Below are positions 24,852-33,671 of a stretch of DNA of 48,319 bases, one piece after another. Position numbers and translations under genes: made by a program. Under the pieces are notes generated by a model. The model did not search any database. It was not told the origin of the DNA and was given only the letters and a program-made list of their open reading frames with translations. Position 1 is the first letter of the stretch; every line of letters begins with the position of its first letter. Source of the stretch: an uncultured Coriobacteriaceae bacterium (GTDB lineage Bacteria > Actinomycetota > Coriobacteriia > Coriobacteriales > Atopobiaceae). The DNA lies in contig CACYGL010000027.1 in assembly GCA_902773995.1 (NCBI GenBank), positions 1 through 48,319 on the forward strand. The letters run 5' to 3'.

Positions 24852-26033
24852 TCAGCAGATGAGAGCAAGTGGCCTTTTTCGATCAATCCACTCTTTTGAA
24901 GCGTCGACGCAGAAATCCACTGTTGCAGAAAAAATATCGGTAAAATTGTATTTATTATAGTTATCATACAATTTTTTGCCCTCGTAATACACCTTTCCCA
25001 TCGGCGTTTTCTTCAACGCCCACTTGACGGTTTCAACTGCCTCTGAAGGATCCTTCTCTATTGAGGGCAATTCGCTGCCAATCGTAATGAAAGGCACCCA
25101 GAAGTCATACGTTTCCTTCGCTTCGGTCAGCTTTTTTATTCTCGCCGTCTTTTTGGCAACGTCTGCGGCATCTGGGGAGCCAAACCAGGTCTTTATGTCG
25201 TAAACGTCACTGAAGAATTCAAAGGCAAGTGAGCCTGTCTCCATTGTCTTCCAGAACTTCTTCTCCTCCTCTGTTTTTGCTGAAGCAGCCCTGGATTCAA
25301 ACGCGCCGGTAAAACTGTCAACTTCACTAATCTCCCTAGCTCCCCGCAAAGACCCAGCCTTATTCTTGGTCCAGGGGAGAACGGCGCGCGCCGCAAGGAA
25401 AAACGAGGTCGCAGTCGACGAAACCTTTGCCATTGAGTTTATAAATTTATAGATGCATGCTGCCTTTGATGAGGGCGTGGGGGCCAACAAAAGAGCAAAT
25501 GCCGACCCCACGACGCCGAGAATTGCTCCCGGAGCATCCTTTCCTGCGTCTTTGAGGCTTCTCAGGGCAAGGTCCTTCACACTGTCTTTATATTGCTCTT
25601 GCAAGTTGGTGCGTTGTTCGGTAATCGCGCTGATGTTATTGTTAAGCGCAGCGTTTTGGTTAATCCCGTTCGCAGTGAACGAGGGTGTGTTTCCCAGCTC
25701 AATTTCGTCCGTAAGAGCTTGAAGACCCCGCGCATATCTCTCGACCGCATCCCCAATGCGAGCTATGCTCGCACCCGAGTGTCCATCGTCTTCCCATATC
25801 TTATTGAAAATCTCATAGACCTCGTTTGACCCCATGTCTAGGGAGTCAATTACCTGCTTTTGGTAGGCCGTTAGCTTTGTGCCACAGGTGCTCGAGCTCA
25901 AGAACCCCGTCGCTCGCCCAAGCCACAAAAGCATGTCGTCGATGAGATCGCCAAGGTCACTTTGCTCGTTCGAGCAATCGATGGCGATATCGGATAAATC
26001 CCTGAGGTTTTGTCTCGAGAAGTCTCTGATCAT
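24852..26033 (-). CDS. Candidate type VII secretion substrate, unknown function
   Basis: 393 residues; not recognised as a known family. The N-terminal 150 residues are helical and polar; a hydrophobic Ala/Gly-rich segment (APGAILGVVGSAFALLLAP) lies near residues 180-200 with a second weaker one after it; the rest is charged and helical with aromatic clusters near the end (KKLYDNYNKYNF). The layout of helical head, hydrophobic middle and distinct tail resembles LXG-type effectors of type VII systems, and it is preceded by two small helical proteins, as LXG effectors are by their partners. The gene is visibly more AT-rich than its neighbours, hinting at transfer. No immunity gene is evident. 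It starts 11 nt after the preceding gene. Confidence 0.55.
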   Translation of the reverse strand: MIRDFSRQNLRDLSDIAIDCSNEQSDLGDLIDDMLLWLGRATGFLSSSTCGTKLTAYQKQVIDSLDMGSNEVYEIFNKIWEDDGHSGASIARIGDAVERYARGLQALTDEIELGNTPSFTANGINQNAALNNNISAITEQRTNLQEQYKDSVKDLALRSLKDAGKDAPGAILGVVGSAFALLLAPTPSSKAACIYKFINSMAKVSSTATSFFLAARAVLPWTKNKAGSLRGAREISEVDSFTGAFESRAASAKTEEEKKFWKTMETGSLAFEFFSDVYDIKTWFGSPDAADVAKKTARIKKLTEAKETYDFWVPFITIGSELPSIEKDPSEAVETVKWALKKTPMGKVYYEGKKLYDNYNKYNFTDIFSATVDFCVDASKEWIDRKRPLALIC

Positions 26034-26044
26034 GATCTTCTCTC

Positions 26045-26476
26045 TTATCTATACTTTTCCATGTACTTTGCCCGCTTGATTTGCTGCTCATGAAAAGCCT
26101 GGCGGTCCTTCAGGTAGCGCTTCTCCCCAAGGCCTATCCTCCTCGATTCGCCGGCCCTCTGATAACCAACACCACCCGAGCCGGACACCGTTACCGATTC
26201 GCCCGCCCCCAAAGCTGTGGAGGTAGCCGCATCCGACGCCTTGGACCTCTCGACAAATTCCTGTAGAAAGGCACCCGTCGCACCCACGAGATCTGCCATG
26301 CGGAACCGCATGTTGCGAAGGTTGACCATGCTCTGCTGCAGCTCGTCCCGAACTTCTCCCACGCAGATGCCATCCCGACAATACTTGTCCTTTCGGGAGA
26401 GAAGGTCAGCCTGAATCTCGGCAAGCTCTTTTACCTGCTTCTCTATAACCTGAATGTCAACTACGGTTTTACTCAT
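26045..26476 (-). CDS. Small helical protein, putative T7SS partner
   Basis: 143 residues, not recognised. The first 90 residues are amphipathic helices (VIEKQVKELAEIQADLLSRK; LVGATGAFLQEFVERSKAS). Then comes a Gly/Ser/Ala-rich hinge (residues 90-110) and a basic helical tail (KRYLKDRQAFHEQQIKRAKY). Size and helical content resemble the small WXG100-like partners found upstream of LXG effectors. It is 9 nt after the previous gene and 11 nt before the 393-residue gene, so the group is tightly co-translated. Confidence 0.55.
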   Translation of the reverse strand: MSKTVVDIQVIEKQVKELAEIQADLLSRKDKYCRDGICVGEVRDELQQSMVNLRNMRFRMADLVGATGAFLQEFVERSKASDAATSTALGAGESVTVSGSGGVGYQRAGESRRIGLGEKRYLKDRQAFHEQQIKRAKYMEKYR

Positions 26477-26485
26477 GTTGCGTCC

Positions 26486-26839
26486 TCAGTACATGGCCTT
26501 GTCGTCGTTATCAACGTCCGAGAGGAACTTCTGCAACTCAACATCAAGCATCTGGCCGTAAGAGTCATCGTTGCAGAGATTGTTGCGGTACTTTACAACG
26601 CAGTCATAGAAGGCCCGCAGAGCATCATGCGTCTTTCCCTCGACGATACCGGAGTCAAGAATCGTTTCCAGGCAGACTCTGTATTCCTCGAACTTGTGAG
26701 CGAGATCATCGACGTCCGCAAGGATCAGCGAGTCCATCTCGTTGTAATAGTCATCGTTCACGATGACGTCACCACGTTCATGCAAGAACGTATAGTCGAC
26801 GTCCTTCGTTGCCTTGGACTTAATCTTGACCGTTGCCAT
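26486..26839 (-). CDS. Small acidic helical protein, putative T7SS partner
   Basis: 117 residues, strongly acidic, not recognised. A short N-terminal beta-like part (MATVKIKSKATKDVDYTFL) precedes helices with a central GKTHDALRAFYDCVVKY segment. Such a helix-turn-helix with a small residue at the turn recalls WXG100/LXG heads, although no WxG is present. It sits 9 nt after the coiled-coil gene and 9 nt before the 143-residue gene. Confidence 0.5.
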   Translation of the reverse strand: MATVKIKSKATKDVDYTFLHERGDVIVNDDYYNEMDSLILADVDDLAHKFEEYRVCLETILDSGIVEGKTHDALRAFYDCVVKYRNNLCNDDSYGQMLDVELQKFLSDVDNDDKAMY

Positions 26840-26848
26840 ACCGCATAC

Positions 26849-27505
26849 TCACTTCTTTTTCTTTGGGCCCTTTTTCTTTTTTTGCTTATCCTTGGCGGCG
26901 GCCTTCTTGTTGGGAGCTGGCGAAGGCTTCTGCACCGGTTGTTGTATGGCTGCTTGCTGTCGTTGGGATGCTGCCTGCCGTGCTGCAGCCTGACGCTGTC
27001 TCTCAGCCTCTTGGGCGGCCTGAATCTGGCGTTGCCTTTCCTGTTCTGCAAGCCTTTGCTGCTCGGCGATGTAGTTTGCCTTCTGCTGAGAAAGGCTCGC
27101 GACTTGACCGTTCAGATTCGAAATCTGTTGGCGCAGTTGTTCTATCTGCTGCTCAATCTGAATGATCTTCTGCATAAGCTCTGAAATAACATCAGAAAGG
27201 CTAGAGTCTGCCTGTGCGTAAGGACTCCCGGATATCGCTGATTCAATCTTGTCGAAGATCGATGCCAAGTGCGGTGTAACAGAGATGCCTCCGCCGGCGC
27301 CTCTTCCAGAACGACTGGTTATGCGTCCCAGCGGGCTAGCAGCCCTCGTTTTGAAAAGCTGGAAGTCTCCCCGGAACGTTGTCACTTTGGTTTTGAGGGC
27401 AGCATATTCCTCTTTCTGGCTTTCTAGCTGCTGAATCTGCCCATACGCAGTTTGGATCTGCTGTTGGCAGCCAGTTATAGCGTTATCGAAATATTCCGTC
27501 CCCAT
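26849..27505 (-). CDS. Coiled-coil protein with Lys-rich tail, putative T7SS substrate
   Basis: 218 residues from the ATG at 27505. An N-terminal helical segment rich in Gln (residues 5-40) is followed by a Gly/Arg hinge (SRSGRGAGGG), a second helical region, then a long Gln/Ala/Arg coiled coil (residues 115-180). A Pro/Ala spacer leads to a tail dominated by Lys (KDKQKKKKGPKKKK). No family recognised. None of the possible starts (27556 TTG, 27523 ATG, 27505 ATG) has a clear ribosome binding site; I prefer 27505. The position right after the WXG100 gene suggests it is secreted or part of the machine; the basic tail could bind nucleic acid or teichoic/acidic wall polymers. Confidence 0.55.
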   Translation of the reverse strand: MGTEYFDNAITGCQQQIQTAYGQIQQLESQKEEYAALKTKVTTFRGDFQLFKTRAASPLGRITSRSGRGAGGGISVTPHLASIFDKIESAISGSPYAQADSSLSDVISELMQKIIQIEQQIEQLRQQISNLNGQVASLSQQKANYIAEQQRLAEQERQRQIQAAQEAERQRQAAARQAASQRQQAAIQQPVQKPSPAPNKKAAAKDKQKKKKGPKKKK

Positions 27506-27562
27506 GGTGTTAGAACCAATCATCAGACAACAGGTGCAGGCAACCGACACGCGCAATGAAGG

Positions 27563-27856
27563 TTAGAGCGCCGCCGCACCTGCCGAATCTTCGTCCTGCC
27601 TGTTCTGGGAGTACTGCCTGATGTACTTGGCGACCTCGTCGAGGTCTTCGGCAGCCTTGGCGAAAGCGGGGACGTACTCGTCGTCGAACTTCTGGAAGAA
27701 CGCCTCGGACGTCTTGTTCTGCCACGAGCGGTTGTCGCGAATCGAGTTATTCAAATCCGTCAGGCTCTTCACGAGATCAGAAATCTCGCTCGCAGCGTTC
27801 TGGTATTGCGTTGCCGCCTGCTCCAGCGCCTCATAGTCAACGATGTTCTGGCTCAT
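27563..27856 (-). CDS. WXG100-family secreted protein (EsxA-like)
   Basis: 97 residues, all helical, the usual WXG100 length. The turn between the two helices reads RSWQN near residue 45, so Trp is kept but the Gly is replaced by Asn; the following SEAFFQKFDDEY matches the second helix of the family. The C-terminal tail (YIRQYSQNRQDEDS) has the helical, charged form of type VII export signals. Its start lies 20 nt inside the 3' end of essC, indicating translational coupling to the ATPase. It is likely the core exported substrate of this system. Confidence 0.88.
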   Translation of the reverse strand: MSQNIVDYEALEQAATQYQNAASEISDLVKSLTDLNNSIRDNRSWQNKTSEAFFQKFDDEYVPAFAKAAEDLDEVAKYIRQYSQNRQDEDSAGAAAL

Positions 27857-30800
27857 TCGTAACTCCCCCTTCTGTGACTGCCTTTATCTTCATCACGCCG
27901 TTCTCCGTGATGTAGTACGCCTCGCTGTCTCCCAGTTTTCGCCCAAACTGCCTCTGGGTGGAAAGCGGAATGTCTATCAATCGCATCCTGCTGAGGTCGC
28001 CAAAGAAGAGGAAGCTGCGCTTCTCCTTGAGGTCCTTCAGCACCTTGGAGGCGCCATAGCCAATCGAGACGTTCTCCAGGTCAACGAAGACCACCAAGCC
28101 GTTGCTGGCCTTGAGCATCTCGCTAAACCGCCGGTAGGTATCTGGCGCATCGCTTATGTAGTCGGCAGCCCCCTTCCCCGCAAGCAACACGAGAACGGGC
28201 TGCTGCCCCATCCTGTTCCCGGCCTCCTGCAGCATTGCATCAAGGCTATCCACCGCATCGCTGTAGGAAACCCGACTGCGATAGCCCCCAAAGGAATGCT
28301 GTTTGTTGTCCAGAAGATACACGGAGACGCTGTTATGGAGTGCTGCGTCGATTAAATAATCGGCAAACGTAATCATGTCATCGGCATTGTCGCCGGCCAT
28401 GCCCAACAGCCAAGGGCCATCGAACGGCAAGAGCACCGGGGCCACCGTGTCGTAGTCCATGCCAAGCACGAAGTGCTCCGCATTGTTCTCAATCCCAAAG
28501 TGATCGTAGACGTATGCCTGCGTGACCACCTCCGGGACCTCCGGGATTCCCGGCGCACGGACGCCGTCCCCAAGGGCGCACATCCTGCTGACAAACTGAT
28601 GGATGGATTCCGTGCGGTCTATCTCCCGGTTGCCTTCGCTGGAGAGATACACCTGCGTCTCCAGGACCTCGTTGTCCTTTGAGATGTACGCACGGCCGGG
28701 GATCTGCTGCGCCATGCCCCGGGACGAGCCGAAGAGCATGTTGAGGTCGCTGGCGTCATTGCAGCGGAAGGCGATCCTCTCGCCAACAAAGCTCAGGTAG
28801 CGATACCCAATGCCCGAGGTCTGCGAGCTCGCAATGACAAAGCTAATGCCCACGCTGAGCCCGTCGCGCAAAAGCGGAAGAAGGATGTCGCTCTCCATGA
28901 GGTACGTCTCGCGAAACGCCGTGAAGTTGTCGATCACCACGACGATCTGGGGGACGCCGCCAAGGCCCGCCTCCAGCCGCGAGGCAAACGAGCTGACCCC
29001 TTCGCCTGCAAAGCGCCGCTTCCTCTCCGCCACCTCCTGGTTGAGCATGCGGAAGAGGTTCTTGACCTTCTCGTCCTCGTCGGGCAGCACGACGCCGCCA
29101 ACGTGGTCGAGCCCCTCGTAGTTCTTGAGGACCAACGAGCCAAAGTCGATGAGGTAGAAGTTCACCTGGTCTGCGCTGTACTTCATGGCAAGCGAGCAGA
29201 TCACGGTCTGCAGGAGGTTTGTCTTTCCCGACTGCGGGGCGCCGACGATGAGCGTGTTGGCCTCGGTGACGTTGAGTCCCATAACACCCTGCTCCTGGGC
29301 AGACGGGTTGTCGTACACGCCGACCTCGGCGACAAGGCCGCCGTAGGCATCCGCACGACCTTGCTCCGGCATGGGAATGGTCTCGGCGAGAGAGGGGCAG
29401 GAGATGGGCGGGACGCGCGTCATGCCCTGCTCCTCGAAGGTCCGCGCGATGAAGTCCACGAGCACGGCAAGCTCCGTGCGCGCGGCCTTCGTCTTCCGCT
29501 TCTTCTGGATGAAGGCGGGCCTGCGCCTGCCCGTAAGGTTCACCCGGTCGATCTCGAAGCTCCTCCCCGACTCCTTCTCGGCCGGGGCGCCGCTGAACGC
29601 GGACTGGAAGAGAAGGAAGGTATCGGTGCTGCTCACCTGCAGATAGGCACGACCGGGCTGGCGAATCGTTGCCGCCACGGGAGACTTGAGGACCTGGGTG
29701 CTTGCGCTGGCGTCCCGCACGCGCAGGCAGAGGTGGAAGTTGCTGTTTGCCCAGATCTGGTCGTCGACGATTCCACCGGGCTGCTGCGTGGCGAGGATCA
29801 GGTGTATGCCCAGGCTTCGTCCCACGCGGGCGATGGAGATGAGCTCCTTCATGAACTCCGGCTGGTTCATGCGCAGCTCGGCGAACTCGTCGACGATGAT
29901 AATCAGGTGGGGCAGCGCCACGTCTGCCTGACCGCGCCGATACAGGGAGATGTAGTCATCGATCTTGTTGACGCCGTACTGCGCAAACTGCTCCTGGCGC
30001 CGCTTCACCTCCGCCTGGAGCGACAGGTGCGAGCGCTGAATCTCGTTGCCGTCGATGTTGGTGATGGTGCCGAGCAGGTGCGGAAGCCTCTCGAACTGGT
30101 TGGCCATCCCTCCGCCCTTGAAGTCGATGAGGAAGAAGCCCACCTCATAGGGCGAGTAGCGCAATGCCATCGAGAGGATGTACGTCTGTAGAAGCTCGCT
30201 CTTGCCCGATCCCGTTGTGCCCGCAACAAGCCCGTGAGGACCGTCCGCCCTCTCGTGCAGGTCGAGCGCAACCGGAAGGCCACCTTCCATCACGCCGATC
30301 TGGGCAGCAAGAGAGTGCGCCGTGTCAAAGCTCTTCCAGCTGCCAAGCAGGTCAAGCTCTTCTGGCTGCGTGATTCCCAGCATCTCGAACATGCTGATGC
30401 TCTCCGGAAGACTGTCCTCCTCCCTGTTCTCCCTGATGTAGACAGGGGCAAGCTTTCGGGAGACAGCCGTGATCTGCTCGTCTGCCAGGGCGGTGTAGCG
30501 GAAATCCTCCTGAGCTCGCTGGTTGTAGTTGTCAATGCGAACCCCTTGCTGGTCGGACCCCAGCTTGACCAGCTGCTCGCAGAACTCCGGCAGCAGCGCG
30601 TCGTGCTCCTCGAAGAAGATGAGGGCAACGTGCTTGTCCGCGGCGTCCTTCATCAGGTCGTAGACCGGTCGGCTTGCCACCGTGTGGTCCATGTACAGGA
30701 AGCAGACAACCCAGGGGTCGGCCGCGTCTTTGCTGCGACCGTCCAGCACGAGGTAAAGGTCATCGTAGAGAGTCTGGCTGCTCTCCATGTCATCCGCCAG

Positions 30801-32213
30801 GTTCCTGCGCTGCTCCTGCTCGTTCTTTAGGTAGGGCAGGTACCGGAGCCAGGAGAACTTGCGCTTCTGCGACTCCGGGATGCTGCAGAAGAAGCTCACA
30901 TCCTCGAAGTACTGGTGGTAGGCCAGGTCCAGGACCATGAGCTTGAACATCTGGTATAGGGCGTTTTCTTGTCCGCTTACACCAACCGCGCTGCTCTGCT
31001 TGAGGTCGATGGTTATTGGCGCATCGTTGACCAGCGCATACGAGTCCGCAAGCTGCTTGGGCAGCTGCATGAGAGCGTCGCCCGTCTGCAGCTGCTCCTG
31101 TTCGCGTACCTCGATTGGCCGCACCGCCCTGCGCTTTCCCGCGCCAAGGCGAACAACCAGGAAGTCCTCGTCGTCACTAAGTCGATCGAAGAGGCCCTCG
31201 TTGAAGGCGAGGATGTCAGCCATCTCGCGCTCTGGCTTTGGGAACTGGCGGTCGAGAATCTCGACCTCCTCTTTCCTTGCCCTCTCGACTTCCTCCCGCT
31301 TCTTTGCGATGTAGTCCTGGTACACCCTCTCGCGCGAGGCGATGGCATCCGCGTACTTCTTCTTTTGGTGCAGGTAGTTGAGGACCCCGGTCGCGGCGCC
31401 AATCCCCAGGGACGCGACCATCATGGCCATCATGCCCGTTGAGGCGCTCACCATGGCAATGCCCGCAAAGATGAGGACGGGGAGCAGCTGCTGGATGAGG
31501 TTGTTCTCGGGCTTGCTCTCCTCGCGGTCTGGGTCGAGCACCTTGATTGGCTCGTCGTTGAGCGTCTCCCTGATGCGCGGGCTCCGGGTGAACTCCGGGT
31601 ACCGATAGGCACCCGAGGCCCCTTCAAGGCTCGCCACGCCGCCCTTGACAAGGGGACGTTGGTCAGAGCAGCTGTACAGGCTCCCGCGGTCGAGGCAGAA
31701 CGCGTACCGGCCTATCTGCAGGAAGTTCTCCCCCTGGTCGATGGTCGCATCGGTCACGCAGGTTCCGTTGAGCGCGGCCGTGCCCCTCTCGACGCGCATG
31801 GCGTAATGGTCATCGACTCTCCGGAATGAGACTTCCGCCTTCTCGTCGATGACCGCAAAGTTCTTGTCATCCACACCGATGCGGAAGGCATTCGGGACCG
31901 CGACCTTCCTATCGAACCTCACCACAGGAAAATCGGGCGCCAGTACTCCGGAAGGAAGCTCACGGTCTGGAATGGTTATATCTGCACCGTCATAGATGCC
32001 GAGCTCATCCAGTGTGCGACTCCCTCTTAGCAGCTGACGCGGATGGTTCGAGCAAAGGTAGTAGGCTTCGCGCTTCTCGGGCACATACGGCAAGTGATAC
32101 ATAGCGTAGAGCGCCCGGATGAGCTCGTTCGCGCTGAGGTCGGCCGGTACCTCCAGCTCCTCCCGCACGTGCGCCTGAGGCACCGTAACAGTAATGACTA
32201 GTTTGTTGCCCAT
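27837..32213 (-). CDS. essC: EssC-type type VII secretion ATPase with N-terminal ubiquitin-like domain
   Basis: 1458 residues. Residues 1-85 look like a YukD/EsaB-type ubiquitin-like domain (LVITVTVPQAHVREELEVP). A degenerate FHA-like domain spans about 95-190. Two membrane helices lie near 240-280. A degenerate first ATPase-like region leads to FtsK/SpoIIIE domain 1 with Walker A GTTGSGKS (near 665) and Walker B IIIVDEF, then domain 2 with GAPQSGKT (near 995) and VVVIDNF. A third domain (from about 1250) has lost its P-loop (GMAGDNADD). EssC drives export of WXG100 and LXG proteins across the membrane. The ATG at 32213 follows GGAGAAG. EssA, EssB and EsaA are not recognisable nearby; EsaB may be covered by the N-terminal domain. 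Confidence 0.93.
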   Translation of the reverse strand: MGNKLVITVTVPQAHVREELEVPADLSANELIRALYAMYHLPYVPEKREAYYLCSNHPRQLLRGSRTLDELGIYDGADITIPDRELPSGVLAPDFPVVRFDRKVAVPNAFRIGVDDKNFAVIDEKAEVSFRRVDDHYAMRVERGTAALNGTCVTDATIDQGENFLQIGRYAFCLDRGSLYSCSDQRPLVKGGVASLEGASGAYRYPEFTRSPRIRETLNDEPIKVLDPDREESKPENNLIQQLLPVLIFAGIAMVSASTGMMAMMVASLGIGAATGVLNYLHQKKKYADAIASRERVYQDYIAKKREEVERARKEEVEILDRQFPKPEREMADILAFNEGLFDRLSDDEDFLVVRLGAGKRRAVRPIEVREQEQLQTGDALMQLPKQLADSYALVNDAPITIDLKQSSAVGVSGQENALYQMFKLMVLDLAYHQYFEDVSFFCSIPESQKRKFSWLRYLPYLKNEQEQRRNLADDMESSQTLYDDLYLVLDGRSKDAADPWVVCFLYMDHTVASRPVYDLMKDAADKHVALIFFEEHDALLPEFCEQLVKLGSDQQGVRIDNYNQRAQEDFRYTALADEQITAVSRKLAPVYIRENREEDSLPESISMFEMLGITQPEELDLLGSWKSFDTAHSLAAQIGVMEGGLPVALDLHERADGPHGLVAGTTGSGKSELLQTYILSMALRYSPYEVGFFLIDFKGGGMANQFERLPHLLGTITNIDGNEIQRSHLSLQAEVKRRQEQFAQYGVNKIDDYISLYRRGQADVALPHLIIIVDEFAELRMNQPEFMKELISIARVGRSLGIHLILATQQPGGIVDDQIWANSNFHLCLRVRDASASTQVLKSPVAATIRQPGRAYLQVSSTDTFLLFQSAFSGAPAEKESGRSFEIDRVNLTGRRRPAFIQKKRKTKAARTELAVLVDFIARTFEEQGMTRVPPISCPSLAETIPMPEQGRADAYGGLVAEVGVYDNPSAQEQGVMGLNVTEANTLIVGAPQSGKTNLLQTVICSLAMKYSADQVNFYLIDFGSLVLKNYEGLDHVGGVVLPDEDEKVKNLFRMLNQEVAERKRRFAGEGVSSFASRLEAGLGGVPQIVVVIDNFTAFRETYLMESDILLPLLRDGLSVGISFVIASSQTSGIGYRYLSFVGERIAFRCNDASDLNMLFGSSRGMAQQIPGRAYISKDNEVLETQVYLSSEGNREIDRTESIHQFVSRMCALGDGVRAPGIPEVPEVVTQAYVYDHFGIENNAEHFVLGMDYDTVAPVLLPFDGPWLLGMAGDNADDMITFADYLIDAALHNSVSVYLLDNKQHSFGGYRSRVSYSDAVDSLDAMLQEAGNRMGQQPVLVLLAGKGAADYISDAPDTYRRFSEMLKASNGLVVFVDLENVSIGYGASKVLKDLKEKRSFLFFGDLSRMRLIDIPLSTQRQFGRKLGDSEAYYITENGVMKIKAVTEGGVTNEPEHR

Positions 32214-32267
32214 GCTCTTCTCCGCACGCACGAAACCTAATCCAGGGAGACGCTCTCTGATTTCTCG

Positions 32268-33551
32268 CTAGCCCGCATCAACGTAGATTGTGTTATCGCC
32301 CACTTCACCTGTCCAATATGTGACTTCGTCGAGAATCTGGATGATGTCGCCGCCGTCGCGACCAAAGTTCGGGGCACGGTGGTCAAACCAGGACAGTCCA
32401 TACAAGCCATACCTCTCAGTTTTCGTGAGCAGGTTCCCCTCGCCATCAAAGGAATGCATGGTTCCATAGGATTGGTCCAGAGGTAGCGTGCTTCCATCGG
32501 ACCGAGATACGGCCTCGCCGGAGACCAGAGTTCCGTTGTCAAAGTTAAGCGTCATCTGATAATTGTTGTTGCTGCTGTAAGCCGTAACCGTCCCGTTGTA
32601 GTAATTGTCCAGGATCTCACCGCTGAGAAGGGAAACCGAGTCGAAGTAGAAATCCATGTCGACAAGATGTACGCTGCTCACCTCGCGCGTAGAGAAGGCC
32701 CCAGTTGCCACGTCATTAGAGAAGGGGACGCTCGTTACCTGGTAGCACCATGCATGCTCGTAAGTACTCAGGTACCGCTCGCCTTCCGCAGTGGTAGCGG
32801 TTGGCACCGAGAACACAATCCAGAGCGCTGAATCGTCCGACCTCTTGCCGTCCTTATAATCCCCAAGGTAAACGCCATAGCCCTTTATTGTCACATCCTC
32901 GACGCCCTCACGGAAGTACTTGTCTTGCGTCCAAGTGGAATACTTTCCGCCACACTCGTCCCAGGAATAGATACCGATGCCGTAGTCTTCCAGGATGTAG
33001 CTACCACCGTTCTCGTCACATAGGCGAATGAGGTTAGACGTCGCTTGGTCATCCCCAGACAGCAGTGTCTCTGCTATTGCGTTCCAAAATGCGACCTCGT
33101 TCGAGTCATCGGCAAGAAGAGGCGTTCCCCAACCGCTTGTCTCGGCCTTACCCGCCACGGAGTTGATGTAATCCTCTGAGAAGCCATCCTTGTAGGAATC
33201 CGCGAGCCCATGCATGTCTGACAAGAGCGCGGTAGCCTGGTATAGGACCGGGAACCGCTCGTCCTGTGGTAGATCGGATTGAGCGTCAGTCAAGATCTCC
33301 AGCGCATGCGAGTAGTTGCCGCCCTTTGCCTCCGAGCCGGCCCACTGGTAGTAGGCGGTGGTCAGGCCGGTTATCGCATCCTGGGAGTTAGGGTCAATCT
33401 GGATGGCGCTCTTGAACGCGAGCACCGCGCCCTCGAAGTCGAGGCCCATCAGCCGCTGGTTGCCCAGGTCCAGGTAGTCTTGGAGCCCCATGGTCCGCTC
33501 CTCACTCGGAGAGCCCCCATCCCCACCAGTCCGGGCACTGCCAACCGTCAC
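32268..33551 (-). CDS. TPR membrane protein, paralogue A, N-terminus out of frame
   Basis: The clear frame gives 427 residues from a GTG at 33551, but this start lies inside a transmembrane helix. In the same frame, upstream sequence encodes KLNRTHAIIIASVAAV, nearly identical to the membrane anchor of the next gene, yet no start codon is available. An ATG at 33672, overlapping the upstream stop (TGATG), opens another frame, so a one-base indel near 33615-33660 is likely. After the anchor come a TPR-like region (LGNQRLMGLDFEGAVLAFKS) and a long C-terminal domain, predicted outside the cell, with beta-rich repeats (GYGVYLGDYKDGKRSDDSA). It lies 54 nt upstream of essC and is probably a structural or sensory part of the secretion system. 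Confidence 0.65.
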   Translation of the reverse strand: MTVGSARTGGDGGSPSEERTMGLQDYLDLGNQRLMGLDFEGAVLAFKSAIQIDPNSQDAITGLTTAYYQWAGSEAKGGNYSHALEILTDAQSDLPQDERFPVLYQATALLSDMHGLADSYKDGFSEDYINSVAGKAETSGWGTPLLADDSNEVAFWNAIAETLLSGDDQATSNLIRLCDENGGSYILEDYGIGIYSWDECGGKYSTWTQDKYFREGVEDVTIKGYGVYLGDYKDGKRSDDSALWIVFSVPTATTAEGERYLSTYEHAWCYQVTSVPFSNDVATGAFSTREVSSVHLVDMDFYFDSVSLLSGEILDNYYNGTVTAYSSNNNYQMTLNFDNGTLVSGEAVSRSDGSTLPLDQSYGTMHSFDGEGNLLTKTERYGLYGLSWFDHRAPNFGRDGGDIIQILDEVTYWTGEVGDNTIYVDAG

Positions 33552-33671
33552 CGCGCCAACGACGACGCAGACGGCGGCAACTGACGCGATGATGATGGCG
33601 TGTGTCCTGTTGAGCTTGTCCGGAGGCCCGGTTGAACCAGATTTGCGTGCGAGAAGACTCGCGGGGGGTCA

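Noticed and set aside
27506..27556. TTG start at 27556 for the coiled-coil protein
   Set aside because: It would begin 7 nt before the end of the WXG100 gene and add a Cys-rich stretch unlike the rest; internal ATG codons are more likely, though none has a clear ribosome binding site.
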